This document shows positions 11,165 to 22,740 of a stretch of DNA of 64,000 bases, one piece after another (the stretch's first letter is position 1; each line of letters starts with the position of its first letter). The DNA is taken from positions 7,410,613-7,474,612 of the forward strand of contig RPFO01000041.1 in NCBI GenBank assembly GCA_009746045.1, written 5' to 3'. The position numbers were made by a program, and so were the translations under genes. Source of the stretch: Mesostigma viride. Its lineage: Eukaryota > Streptophyta > Mesostigmatophyceae > Mesostigmatales > Mesostigmataceae. The notes beneath the pieces are model-generated. The model saw only the letters and a list, made by a program, of their open reading frames with translations, made no database searches and was not told the origin of the DNA.

Positions 11165-11470
11165 TCTATTCTACACTACTACTGCTGTATTCCCCTAAGC
11201 TGTGGTGTCTGGAGGTGCTGGGGCCGCGGGGGTCGTTTGCCAGGGCTTGTGGCCGACGTAGATGGCTGCCCCCTTCCAGTACACCGGCTTCCCCGCCGCG
11301 GTCTGCCGCAGCTGGAGGTAGGTCGGCCATAGCTCCCGTCGCGAGTTGTTGCTGCGCCAGGGTCAAGTCGTCGTCCAGAGTGAAGTGAGTCTTCTCGAGC
11401 CGCTTGCGGCGTCTGAGGAACGAAATCTTGTCCGCCGGGTTCTCAAAGATGAGAAGAAGCGGAGGCGCCC
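11165..11470 (-). pseudogene. LINE ORF1 C-terminal fragment (copy B)
   Basis: The minus strand encodes a frame-broken relative of the ORF1 C-terminus, with the DDLTLAQQ segment near 11365 and the VYWKGAAIY segment near 11275. It ends with CAGC/TTAGG sequence as in the other copies and is 5'-truncated near 11470. Confidence 0.6.
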
Positions 11471-11590
11471 CTGCCTTGGAGGCCGGTGGAAGATCATTAT
11501 GGAGCTAAACAATTCCGGCTACATATGTAGGACATGGCTTCTCAGCAGAGAGGAGCTCTCTGCATAGGCAAGGCTGGGCTAAATTCTTAA

Positions 11591-13279
11591 CCCCTAAATG
11601 GTCTTGCGGCCGATTTTCCGCCAAAAATCGAGTTCCAGCCGATGCATCGGCCCCTTCTCGGGCGACCAAATGCCGCGAAAACTATTGAGAATTAGGAAAA
11701 GTTTAGCTGAGAAGATCGAAAGTTTATAAAATACTCTAAAGCATGGTATATGGGTTTGCATACTTCTGACAAAGTTATAGAGGTGTTCTGGCCGGTCAAA
11801 GTACAAGGGGTCAGGGTACTTTTTCACGTACAACGTGCATTCCGGAAAACGACGACCTGGCCATGGCGGCTTGCGCCCACGCATGGCATTTACGTTTTCG
11901 TTCGAATTTTCTGACCAAACTTAGGATATTGATTTTATACGTCCTAAAGATCATACAGGCCAATTTTTGGTTCGCGGGAATGCCATTTGATAGGTGTCGG
12001 CAGCGTTCTTGCTGGAAAAAACTGCGATCAGGCCGGACGATAGAAACGTTGACAGCAATACCTTTCCGGCGTATTTTAAAGGATATATCGGTTTCTTTGT
12101 ACTTTTTATGATACATAGTAGTCGTAAACGTGCAAGGGTGGCCAGAAATCGCCGAATCCAGCGACCATGCTGCACAACTTTGGTGTGCCGAAATGCGCCA
12201 TTTTGCGGCCACCGCCTGGGCCAAGGTAACGCCATCCATGCCTGGTAAAGCTTGAGCATCGTCTTCCTATCGATGTTTGACGTTTATATATAAGTTCTAG
12301 CTTGTGTAGCACATTCTTTTTGCATTATTCATGCTCTTTCTTGACCCTGGCCTGGCCCCTTTCTAAAACACCCTTCTTAGATGCTTCCCTCAGTCAGTTG
12401 ACCTGCCACAGGGTGATGGTGATAAGTTTTAGAGGCTGTATTGGTTTGAATACCTCCATATATGTTTGTTATACATTTCCCATACACATATTGCATGAGT
12501 GTGAGGCAGTTGGCTGGTCGCTGTGGCATCATCAAGCACGTAACTGGTGAGTAAAAGCTTCCCATTGACAGCATGTGCCACCAGGTGTGCTGGCCATCAC
12601 CTGGCAAGCTATAGCAGCTTAGGCCTAGTTTATCCTTGCTAGGGCAGGCTGAAATAGGCTCAACATCACTAGTTTGTTGGTGGCTGCCTCCTAGAATGCA
12701 TGCCTTGCGTAGGGTATCCGTACCACGTTACCTACGTGCATGGACAAGGTAGCACCTGCACATAGGTGCCATGTAAGGGCAGTGTGATGATGCAGTTATG
12801 TTTCCCCATCATTGTGGAAGGGAAATGTATTGTTTGGCATGGTTGGTGGCTATATTAGTAGGTAGTATGCCCACCCCTACCCCCTTGGTTGCTTTTTACC
12901 AACGGTACCCCTATGGGCTGTACTGGGTGTAACTGCTGGTATACCCACCCAAATGATGACCCCAATGGCTCAAACTGTTCAGCAACTAATTGTTTATCAT
13001 CCCTGAAGTGGTAGGTGCCTAGGTCTTAAAACATAATTCAAAGTGCACATTCTACCAAAAATGAAAACGCGCGTCTTGACCCCCCTGACTTTGACGGCAG
13101 TTATACATGGCCTACCCTGCATATATGTGAGGTTGTGATATACCAACCCGAAGGGCAACTCATGGACATGCTTGGCCCCAAAGGACAGCCATTGGATATG
13201 GGTAGGTTGGATGGCATCTGGTTTGCAAAATTGTGAAGATCCAGCCGATTTATCGGCAGGATCTCAGACCATTTAGGGG
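11591..13279. mobile_element. TTAA-flanked DNA transposon, 1,689 bp
   Basis: Seen: 14-bp perfect inverted ends CCCCTAAATGGTCT, each followed by a small GCCGAT...TCGGC palindrome. Both sides are flanked by TTAA (11587-11590 and 13280-13283). The host LINE copy continues across the insertion, and the LINE copy at 8680 preserves the empty site with a single TTAA. Known: TTAA duplication occurs in piggyBac and Kolobok elements, and CCC-starting ends fit piggyBac better. No transposase ORF is seen, so it is non-autonomous. A 740-bp near-identical partial copy lies at 44613-45352. Confidence 0.8.
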
Positions 13280-13283
13280 TTAA

Positions 13284-13630
13284 TGCGTCATCCGTGGGGG
13301 GTCCCAGTATTGGGGCACAGGCCGGCGCATAGGCTTGAGCCGCGTGCTGGGCTAAGCCTGACTAATCTACACTACTGCTATATTCCCTAGACTGGGGTTG
13401 CTGGGGTGGCAGGGGCGCCTGCATGCCAGGGCTTAAGTGGTCGACGTGGATGATGTCCCCCCTCCACCAGTATACCGGTTTCCCCCGGCTCTGCAGTCTG
13501 CGCTCTGCCGGAGCTGGAGGTAGGTCGGCCATAGCTCCCGTCGCCGCTGTTGCTGTGCCAGGGTCAAGTCGTCGTCCAGCGTGTAGGAAGTCCCCGAGAG
13601 CTTAGCTTGCGGCATTTAAGAAACGACAGC
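13284..13630 (-). pseudogene. LINE ORF1 C-terminal fragment (copy C), split by TTAA element
   Basis: The minus strand encodes SYTLDDDLTLAQQQRRRELW and the following segment, frame-broken near 13490. Its 3' region continues across the TTAA element into 11470-11586. The 5' truncation abuts another LINE fragment at about 13640. Confidence 0.65.
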
Positions 13631-13639
13631 TTATCCAGG

Positions 13640-14297
13640 GAATCATCGAGGAAATGCGGTGTTCAAACTGGGCTGGGACCACTAGGCCGGTCGGCCAGCA
13701 ACTGATCTGTATAGTTCATGGGAGGTCTACCAACCCGTCGGGGTACATGTATGTCCTTGGGGCCAGGCCAAGTCACATCCGGGATGCCGCCCCGGCTGGC
13801 CGGCCAAGCCGCTGGCTGCTGGGGGCCGGCCAGACAAGGGCGGACGTGTCTACCTGGTCAACTGGTGCGAGCAAGATGTCCTGCAAATGCTATCCAATGC
13901 TGCCTAATCTCGTCCGTAATGCGAGGCGTACCTTTATACAAAGACTCTAATGACCAGGGTGTGGAAAACCCTACATTCAGGACCTGTCGGAGCATCCTGT
14001 AAACTGTGCCGTCCAGCCGGATCAGGCCAGCTTGTGTCCGTGAGCGTCCATGCCTTGGCGCAAAATAGGTGAGCACCATGAGGACCAGGACCTTGAGGAG
14101 CACTCGCTTGCGGCGATCCTTGCCATGGGTCCTTCGATTGCCAGTATAGGTGTTGAGCGAACGGAGCCTAGCTGGCCCAGGCCAGGCCGATGCGGGTGTC
14201 CACATCGTCGGCGGTGTCAGGGAGCATGCTCGATCCCCAGCAGTTTGAAGCGATCACGGAACGGCACCTCCGTCCCATCTAGCAGCCGCGGCTGTCA
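13640..14297 (-). pseudogene. LINE reverse transcriptase, 3' part of a split copy
   Basis: Seen on the minus strand: LLDGTEVPFRDRFKLLG, then DTADDVDTRIGLAWAS, KRVLLKVLVLMVLTYF, LDGTVYRMLRQVL and FAGHLARTS, across several frame breaks. Order and motifs match the thumb and C-terminal region of the LINE ORF2 at 52480-53100. The upstream part of the same copy lies at 36490-36850. The two are separated by the 22-kb CACTATAC element and join in frame apart from a TGA at the junction. Confidence 0.75.
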
Positions 14298-14344
14298 CAC
14301 TATACTTTTCGTCCGAGGGTGGTAAAAAGCATCCGAGGCGTAAA

Positions 14345-14570
14345 TTACGAGGTGGTAATTTACTCCGCTTTTACTCTTACGGTTTACATACGAGGTCGGA
14401 TCTTTCTCGTAAGTTACGAATTAGATCCGAGGTAAGATCCGACGTCGTAAATTACGAGGTAGTAATTTACGAGGTAGTAATGTACGAGGTAGTAATTTAC
14501 GAGGTAGTAAGGTACGAGGTAGTAATTTGCGACGTCGTAATCTACGAGTTGGTAATTTACGATCCCGGTA
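14345..14570. repeat. Subterminal ACGAGGTAGTAATTT repeats of the giant element
   Basis: At least eight spaced copies of ACGAGGTAGTAATTT-like or ACGACGTCGTAA-like motifs in about 225 bp. Clustered short subterminal motifs are the usual transposase-binding arrangement of CACTA elements. Similar GGTAATTTAC motifs occur near the other end. Confidence 0.6.
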
Positions 14571-15284
14571 CTCGGTCCCCGTAGGTTACGACGTCGTATG
14601 CTTCTCGCGTACACTACCGGTACTACAATCATGTCGCTATGTCGTTCTGAATTGCAGTACGCATGTCACTTATCAGAATTTCACTTTGATTTCACTTATC
14701 ATTTCGGTCAACCTAACCCCTAACACCCATTTACCCGGGGGAAAAAAAATGAATGGCATTTGCAGCAAGGCTCATGCAAGACAAGTTCCTATTTCATAAA
14801 AAATTTCATTATTAAATGCAGGATTACATGTCATGCACAATAATCCAACGCCTTCACATAAAATAGCATATCAAGTCTTCTGACGACAATATCAAGTCAA
14901 TATCAAATTCGTGGCTTCTCTTCGTGGCTTGAAATACTGTTTCCATGCGGTGCTTAGGACAGCTCCGGGGATGTCGGCACCGCACAGAAGCTCCATCCGG
15001 GAGCAAGTGCGCCGGGGGAAGATGTTGTACATCCAGAGCTCGATATGTGCGGGAAGCCGTCGTGTTGGAAACCGAGGTGTCTGCACAGAATTCCGCGCGC
15101 AGGCAGCTTGTGCCTTTACGGGGGAAGACCTGCGACACAAAAACCGTGTCCGGACAATGCAATACGGAGAAATGGCAACGGCAGATGGAGTCGGCTAAGG
15201 CCGCTTGTAAGGAAAGTGATTTTTAATGCACGAATAAATGTATAATGCATGCTACATCGCCATCGCTTGGGCGGTGAAAAGACA

Positions 15285-15530
15285 AGGACCAACCACATGC
15301 CCCCACCTACCCTTCGTGCATCCCGCCCTTGACGAGGCACAACCATGTGCCCCCACCTACCCTTTGTGCGTCCCTCCCTTGACAAGAAACAAGCACGTGC
15401 ACCTATCTAACCTTTGTGCATCCCTTCCTTGGCAAGGAACAAGCACACCCACCCACCTACTCCACATGCATCCCTCCCTTGACAAGGAACAAGCACGATC
15501 ACCCAGCTACCCACTAGCACGGCAGCAAGG
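15285..15530. repeat. Degenerate ~56-bp tandem repeat (five copies)
   Basis: Units contain CCCCCACCTACCCTTTGTGC then TCCCTCCCTTGACAAGGAAC. Copies differ considerably, so the array is old. No coding function is apparent. Confidence 0.75.
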
Positions 15531-15764
15531 CAGACCTTACAATGGCAAGTGATGTTTATCGGTAGAAACTGTTAGACAACTAGCAAACGAGCCAGCCGGT
15601 GAAGAGCAAGGCACGCATGCAAGGAATTTGTCGTTGCCTATGTCTACGCTTGTGTTTGTCACTGCAGTTGAAATCTGCATTTGCATCAGCAGGCCCGATC
15701 GAACCCCATGTCGCCACCCGCATTTCCACTTATACTTCACGGCCCCTTATTCTTCTCTTGTGCC

Positions 15765-16130
15765 TGCCTTTGCCCTAACTGTTACCCTAGCATCTGCCCT
15801 TGCCCCTATCCTTTGATCCCCAGTGTTTGCCGTTGCCCTCATCCTTCCCCTAGTGCCTGCCCTTGTCTTCATCTTTTCCCTTGTGCCTGCCCGTGCCCTT
15901 GTCCGTTCCCTCGTGCTTGACTTGTCCTAATCTCTTTCCCTTGCGCCTGCCCTTGCCCTTATCCGCTTCCCTTGTGCCTGCCCCTGCCCTTGTCATTTCC
16001 CTTGAGCCTGCCCTTTTGGCAAGCACAAGTGCCTTAATCCTTTCCTTGGCCTTGTGCTTGCTCTTCCAGTTTCCCTTTCCTTTGCTCGTGCGGTTGCCTT
16101 TGCTCTTACCCGGGTGCTTGCCCTTGCCGT
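15765..16130. repeat. Pyrimidine-rich degenerate ~30-bp repeat
   Basis: Repeated CCCTTGTGCCTGCCCTTGCC-like units in a C/T-rich strand. The long ORFs on both strands here are artefacts of this composition. Confidence 0.7.
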
Positions 16131-16865
16131 TTGCAAGCTGCATTATTGTCTTAGCAAGCTAGCAAGTGCAAACTGGCACTGAGCCAGAAATGCAAGCAAA
16201 GCAGCCAGTGTAAATAAGGATGGACGGGAACAGTAGAAAGCTAGAGGTGGCTACGGTGCTAGAGCTCATGGCAACAAGGTGGTCCCATTCTTGCTGCATT
16301 GGGTGCGTTGCGTGGGTGGGATATTGCGATAGGGGGACATTCTTGCCTTGGTTGTGTTTTCACATGCACCCGGTGCTGGAATTTATGCGTGCAAGGGTGG
16401 CTGGTATCCCAACCAACAGCCCAAGAGGAAAAAGAGTGCTTAGAAAGCAAGAATGACTTTATGTTGGTAATAGCAGTGGTGGCGGCAGCAAAAACTGTTG
16501 TTGTAGATGCAAGCTACAACACTGCTGATGGTTTCTCACACTAATGTGGATAATGATAATGCATGCCACTTAACGGGACCATATAAACCACAACAAGAAT
16601 AATCGTGAGAGCAAAAGAAAGAGGAGTACAAAACGGCCGGCTTACCTAGCTACAGCAAAAAAATTGCATGAAAAACAAGATAACTCACCTTTGTCGCAGC
16701 AGTGACCATATCAGACAGCTCACAAAAACTTGTTGATCCTTGAAACTTCCTGCTTGAAGGCAGCCACCAACGGTCTGGATTTTTCACCCCAGTCCTTCTC
16801 AACAGCCAAGGGAAAGGGAAAGAGAGAGGAGGGGTGCGGGAGGGACAAGAGAGCGGGGGGTGGGA

Positions 16866-16867
<2 letters not shown>

Positions 16868-16952
<85 letters not shown>

Positions 16953-17182
16953 AGAGAGGAGGGAGAGAGAGGAGAGAGAGAGGGAGAGAGAGGGGAGAGA
17001 GAGGGAGAGAGAGGGAGAGAGAGGAGAGAGAGAGGGGAGAGAGGGGAGAGAGAGGGGGAGAGAGAGGGGAAAGAGAGGGGGAAGAGAGGGGGAAGAGAGG
17101 GGGAGAGAGAGGGGAGAGAGAGGGGGAGAGAGAGGGGGGAAAGAGAGGGGAGAGAGAGGGGAAGAGAGGGAGAGAGAGGGAG

Positions 17183-17253
<71 letters not shown>
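16868..17253. repeat. (GA)n tract, about 385 bp
   Basis: Two pure GA blocks (16868-16946 and about 17189-17253) bracket an interrupted GAGAGGGA-type region. Plus-strand poly-Arg/Glu and minus-strand poly-Ser/Leu ORFs are readings of the tract. Confidence 0.95.
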
Positions 17254-17257
<4 letters not shown>

Positions 17258-17259
17258 AG

Positions 17260-18250
17260 AAGTGCGGGTGGGGGTGGGAGAGGTGGGATGGAAGATTCAC
17301 TACGTTAGCAGGCGACTAAACTGCTACAATGACACAAAACCACGGAGCTAGGCCCTTAACTCCATCAGATCAGAGTGAAAACCCATGTTGAAACTGGGAC
17401 AAATGCCATTAGAATGTTACTATGACCGTGGCTAGTAAACGTGAATTGACACCCAGGTTGTGACTTCAACGATTGGAGGCAACCTTGCCAAGTCTCCCAA
17501 ATGCAGTCGGCTAGACAAGCTTCACAAAAAACGCAGCAAACATGTTAACGTTGCTAATATTCCAACGACGCGCATCCGCAGTCCGGCTGCCAATGAAGTC
17601 TTCTTGGTCGCCAGCTGTGCACAGAGGAGTAACCGCTAGAGACGCCGATTTGCGAACAACTCATTACAATTACAAAGCGCAGGAAGCAGATGGCTATGCA
17701 TCAACAATTACTTCCGCTCGCCCTCGTATTTAGCCAGGTCTATCTGCCCAAACTGGGTAAATGTTTTGCGATCGGTGAAATTGGCACTCTAGTGACTTAC
17801 TTTCCCAGAAAGTGTCCATTCACACGACAACCGACTCACGCTCACACGTCGTGAGGAGTTGCCGATAGGATAAAGAAGCCGAACGATGAATTGCTGTACA
17901 TAAATGCCACGCTAACGGCGTCGTGAACTGACTTCTTGCAATCACGATTAAAGTGCCTGGCCCAACAACAAATTGGCGACACACGACCCCGCAACTGGAA
18001 AAGAATTCTGGCCACATTGATATACATCGGTTTGATAAAGTAAAACCTCGCATTCGGTTCTGGCTAGCCTCAAACGCATGCGCCTTGAAACCTTTATCCT
18101 CCTGGCGGCCACAGTTTCTCGGTTCTCTTGTTCCGTTGGTCGTGCCGCTAGCGTGCCAGCCGCTCCAGTCCCTAAAATTCAAATTCGTGTTGTTCGAGAA
18201 AACGTTGTCGGGTCGGCGACGGCACGATGCCGGGCCGGGCTGCATGGGCC
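17260..18250. other. Unique sequence, no gene recognised
   Basis: Normal-complexity sequence without a supported ORF, RNA gene or repeat. Short ORFs on both strands lack recognisable motifs. Confidence 0.4.
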
Positions 18251-18254
18251 ATGG

Positions 18255-18600
18255 AGGGTGGTGGTACACAAATACCGTACAAGTGATACACAACTACCGT
18301 ACAAGTGATACACAATTGCAGCCAGGACAACAGCGGGTCGCTGCGTACCTGCTGCGGGAAGGAGGGGGGTGATACACAAATACCGTACAAGTGATACACA
18401 AATACCGTACAAGTGATACACAATTGCAGCCAGGACAACAGCGGGTCGCTGCGTACCTGCCGTGGGAAGGAGGGGGGTGATACACAAATACCGTACAAGT
18501 GATACACAAATACCGTACAAGTGATACACAATTGCAGCCAGGACAACAGCGGGTCGCTGCGTACCTGCCGTGGGAAGGAGGGGGGTGGTACACAAATATC
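18255..18600. repeat. ~118-bp minisatellite with inner 21-bp repeats
   Basis: Three to four units contain runs of GATACACAAATACCGTACAA followed by AATTGCAGCCAGGACAACAG and a GGGTCGCTGCGTACCTGC stretch. The last units are nearly identical, which indicates recent expansion. Confidence 0.85.
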
Positions 18601-18654
18601 CGACCTATATATCAAGTAACGTGCGTGTTTGCAACTTGCCCGTTGAAACTCTAC

Positions 18655-18859
18655 GGCGGAGCCAATTTTCGGAAGAACCTCACCCTTCTGCTTGCAAATT
18701 CGGGACAAATTCGGTGGATGGATGGATGGATGGATGGATGGATGGATGGATTGTCGGATTTTCATCCCCTATTCCTATGTTTTCTCACGTGTACGGCCTT
18801 ATAAGCTTCGCCAATTCTGGCGAACCTAACGGTCGGTTCTTCCGAAAATTGGCTCCGCC
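18655..18859 (+). mobile_element. MITE-like element with GGCGGAGCC ends (copy 1)
   Basis: Ends GGCGGAGCCAATTTTCGGAA and its inverse bracket a conserved core containing a short GGAT run (eight units here). Copies two and three are at 26465-26645 (inverted) and 26794-26998. All three share the 40 bp before the left end (CAAGTAACGTGCGTGTTTGC onward), so the mobile or duplicated unit is larger than the inverted ends. No ORF. Confidence 0.65.
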
Positions 18860-18865
18860 AGATTA

Positions 18866-19590
18866 GCAATAGCCGCCGCCTATCAAACAGGTCCTATTCA
18901 TCACGAGCGTCAACGCCCCGTCATCGCCCCGTCATCGCCCGGCCGAGGGCCTTCACCTGTTAACTCTTTATTCGGAGTGATAGTCAACGACCTATACTAC
19001 CAATAGCTGCCGCATATCAAACATGGGCTTATCATCACGCCCGTCGAGGGCGATGACGGTGACGACCGTCACCGTCATCGCCCTCGACGGGCCAACATCT
19101 AAACTCTTCTCTTAATCAAGAATCTATATTACCAATAGCCGCCGCCTATCAAACAGATCCTTTTCATCACGCGCGTCAACGCCCCGTCATCGCCCCGTCA
19201 TCGCCCCGTGATCGCCATGCCGAGCCAGCCGAGGGCCAACCTCTTAACTCTTTACATTTGTATTCGGAGTAGTCAACGACCTATATTACCAATAGCCGCC
19301 GCATATCAAAAAGGTCGTATTCATGACGCCCGTCGAGGGCGATGACGGTCACGGTCGTGGGCGATCACGGTGACGCCGTCACCGTCATCGCCCACGGGCC
19401 AACATCTAAACTCTTCTCTTAATCAACAATCTATATTACCAATAGCCGCCGCCTGTCAAACAGATCCTATTCATCACGCGCGTCAACGCCCCGTCATCGC
19501 CCCGTCATCGCCCCGTCATCGCTCCGTGATCGCCATGCCGACCGCTGCCGAGGGCCAACCTCTTAACTCTTTATTCGGAGTAATAGTTAA
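18866..19590. repeat. Satellite of alternating units with CG-rich hairpins
   Basis: Units begin with (A)CCAATAGCCGCCGCCTATC or a GCATATC variant near 18867, 18999, 19133, 19290 and 19438, giving a roughly 300-bp higher-order period of two unit types. One type carries CCCCGTCATCGCCCCGTCAT runs; the other carries a hairpin with 22-bp arms (19047-19094, CGTCGAGGGCGATGACGGTG...). No coding potential. Confidence 0.75.
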
Positions 19591-19599
19591 CTGCCGGCA

Positions 19600-21090
19600 T
19601 TGCCATACAAGAAGAAGCTCTCGATCCTAGGTATAGACTACCTCGGGTATCATCATCGTAATTGCTAGCATCGAGATCATTCATACCTACCGACGATGGC
19701 CAGCTGCAAAAGAAAAATGTCGACCAACAGACAGGACCTATCGCCGGGAACCCTCAAGGCAATAAGGGCGAGACAGGCTTTCACCGTTAAGTAAAGTTGT
19801 CCACATCGTGCTAAGGAATTTGTGCTAATCTATGAGTACCTATATGGACACTTTGTCGCATTTTTTACATGGCAAATAAGCGATGTATGTGTCATGTAGG
19901 CTGCCATTGGTGCATGCATGCATGGGCCAGCAATGATGGTCAGAGGTACATTGTGCCTATGAGATAACCATCGATTTGTTGATCAGCAAGTGATTCATTA
20001 CGTGAGACAACAATATGTTTGGGGGCGAAGCTTCTTACATTGGTCACATGGCCCGCCATAATTGTTTTCTTATGTGTTTAAGGTTAGGGCTCTGTTCATG
20101 ACTGAACGTCATGAACGCGCTCTATTCATGACATTGATTAATTCATTTTAATTAGTCTCATGTCCATGTTGGGGGACCGGGATCTCTGAATTCCCCAAAG
20201 AAGATATAGTGGAAGTCACCCCAAGACGTCAATATCCGTCAAGACGTCAATAACAACATGTATGTCCACAGCTCAGCTAGTAGTCTAAAATATGGGCCTC
20301 GAGCTAATCTTGCACGCAAGCAATGCCTATCATCAAGGATTAATTAATGCCTATCAACAAGGAGACAATCATGCTTGTTAAATTTCCTAGGACCCACAAC
20401 TGGGGGGTCGTAGTCTTTGACAATGTCCGCCTGGGCAACGCTACTAATCCTACACATCCGAGGTCCCATGTCTGAATAAGAGGGGCTGAGCGGATGACGC
20501 CAACAGTGTCTGTGCTCTGCATGTCAGCTAAAACCATATCGCGGAGACAAACATATGGCGGTATGTCTGATCAGAATATGGCGGTATGTCCAATGTTGGC
20601 CACTGCGTCGCCTAACAGGTTCTTACATGGTCGGCAAGGGCCTGACCATGTAAGAAGATATCTCCTTGGCTGGCCAGTCCACAAGGAACCAGCACAGACC
20701 TCATCTGAATCAACCTGATTAATTAACTAACTACTTAATTCATTTATTAAACTCATGCCCCCATTAGGGAGTCAAGGAGCATTAGCTAACCCCGATTAAT
20801 TAATTAATTAATTAATTAAACACGTGCTCCTGTTGGGGAGTCACGGAGCACCGAAGTGCTTTTAATCCCTGTGTGTGCACAACAGGAGAAAGGGCAGAGA
20901 CCCCCAGTCTCCTTCATGCCTAAGGCATGCCACAGCTGCATTCGGGAACGCTAGCTAAACGGACACGCTAACGATCCGGCAATCTGTGGGTGCAATAAGA
21001 CCCATGTGAGCATGGCATAACACTAGGAGCGTGGGCAAGTAATCTCATCATAGCCAGGACGTAGCATGGCTGTACTAGGACTATACCCCG
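19600..21090. other. LINE scraps and unique DNA
   Basis: Positions 20270-20460 and 20480-20715 match LINE-associated sequence at 7860-8000 and 36600-36845. Hairpin/microsatellite 3' ends of the GTTGGGGAG type occur near 20175, 20760 and 20830. Two micro-insertions occur at 20541-20548 and 20568-20575. No intact gene. Confidence 0.5.
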
Positions 21091-21094
21091 ATCA

Positions 21095-21138
21095 ATGGAT
21101 GGATGGATGGATGGATGGATGGATGGATGGATGGATGG
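21095..21138. repeat. (GGAT)n, left block
   Basis: About eleven GGAT units, separated from the main array by the 0.5-kb inverted-end element at 21137-21629. Confidence 0.95.
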
Positions 21139-21629
21139 CCGGGCCCACTTCAAATGTTCCGAAAAGTGTGACACTTTTGGTCGTTTTTTTGACTTTTTCG
21201 ACGATCGTCACTCTGCAGAGTGATTCGTCGTGCGAAATCGTGCGAAATTGTGCGAAATTTGCTGAAATCGTGTGAAATTTGCTGAAATCGTGCGAATTTG
21301 TGCGAAATTTGCTGAAATTGTGCGAAATTTCATGTGAAAAATGTCGACGGTAAAAAATTTTGATGTGCACAACGTGTGTGAATTCATGCGAAATTTTGTC
21401 AAACGTCACTCCCCAAAACGACCCTTGGTTGAAATCCATGCGAAATTGTGCGAAATCATGCAAAATTGTGCGAAATCGTGCGAAATCGTGCGAAAATGTG
21501 TGAAAATTTTGCGAAAATCACGCGAAAATCACGCGAACTCGTGCGAAATTTTATTTTTTTTTTGCAAAAAACGACCAAAAGTGTCACACACTTGGCTTGG
21601 ACGGCGGAACATTTGAAGTGGGCCCGGCC
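21137..21629. mobile_element. MITE inserted inside the GGAT array
   Basis: Perfect 24-bp inverted ends at 21137-21160 and 21606-21629 (GGCCGGGCCCACTTCAAATG...), continuing imperfectly inward (AAAAGTGTGACACTTTTGGTC). The interior is a degenerate repeat of GAAATTTGCTGAAATCGTGC-type words. GGAT units flank both sides, so the duplicated target cannot be delimited. The long plus-strand ORF starting at 21448 reads through it by chance. Confidence 0.75.
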
Positions 21630-21676
21630 GGATGGATGGATGGATGGATGGATGGATGGATGGATGGATGGATGGA

Positions 21677-21735
<59 letters not shown>

Positions 21736-22730
21736 ATGGATGGATGGATGGATGGATGGATGGATGGATGGATGGATGGATGGATGGATGGATGGATGGA
21801 TGGATGGATGGATGGATGGATGGATGGATGGATGGATGGATGGATGGATGGATGGATGGATGGATGGATGGATGGATGGATGGATGGATGGATGGATGGA
21901 TGGATGGATGGATGGATGGATGGATGGATGGATGGATGGATGGATGGATGGATGGATGGATGGATGGATGGATGGATGGATGGATGGATGGATGGATGGC
22001 TGGCTGGATGGCTGGCTGGATGGATGGATGGATGGATGGATGGATGGATGGATGGATGGATGGATGGATGGATGGATGGATGGATGGATGGATGGATGGA
22101 TGGATGGATGGATGGATGGATGGATGGATGGATGGATGGATGGATGGATGGATGGATGGATGGATGGATGGATGGATGGATGGATGGATGGATGGATGGA
22201 TGGATGGATGGATGGATGGATGGATGGATGGATGGATGGATGGATGGATGGATGGATGGATGGATGGATGGATGGATGGATGGATGGATGGATGGATGGA
22301 TGGATGGATGGATGGATGGATGGATGGATGGATGGATGGATGGATGGATGGATGGATGGATGGATGGATGGATGGATGGATGGATGGATGGATGGATGGA
22401 TGGATGGATGGATGGATGGATGGATGGATGGATGGATGGATGGATGGATGGATGGATGGATGGATGGATGGATGGATGGATGGATGGATGGATGGATGGA
22501 TGGATGGATGGATGGATGGATGGATGGATGGATGGATGGATGGATGGATGGATGGATGGATGGATGGATGGATGGATGGATGGATGGATGGATGGATGGA
22601 TGGATGGATGGATGGATGGATGGATGGATGGATGGATGGATGGATGGATGGATGGATGGATGGATGGATGGATGGATGGATGGATGGATGGATGGATGGA
22701 TGGATGGATGGATGGATGGATGGATGGATT
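21630..22730. repeat. (GGAT)n array, 1.1 kb
   Basis: About 275 tetranucleotide units, nearly pure, with a GGCT block at 21679-21734 and a small GGCT variant near 21999-22018. All three plus-strand frames are open because no stop codon occurs in the repeat. The array passes into TTAA repeats and then into a minus-strand LINE 3' hairpin at 22741, so it sits where that retrotransposon's tail would be. Confidence 0.98.
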
Positions 22731-22740
22731 AATTAATTAA

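Noticed and set aside
16650-17351. Arg/Glu-rich and Ser/Leu-rich ORFs of 160-216 codons
   Set aside because: They are readings of the GA tract and have no non-repeat coding part.
21448-22740. 430-codon plus-strand ORF of repeating WMDG
   Set aside because: It is the GGAT repeat read in frame; all three plus frames are open for the same reason.
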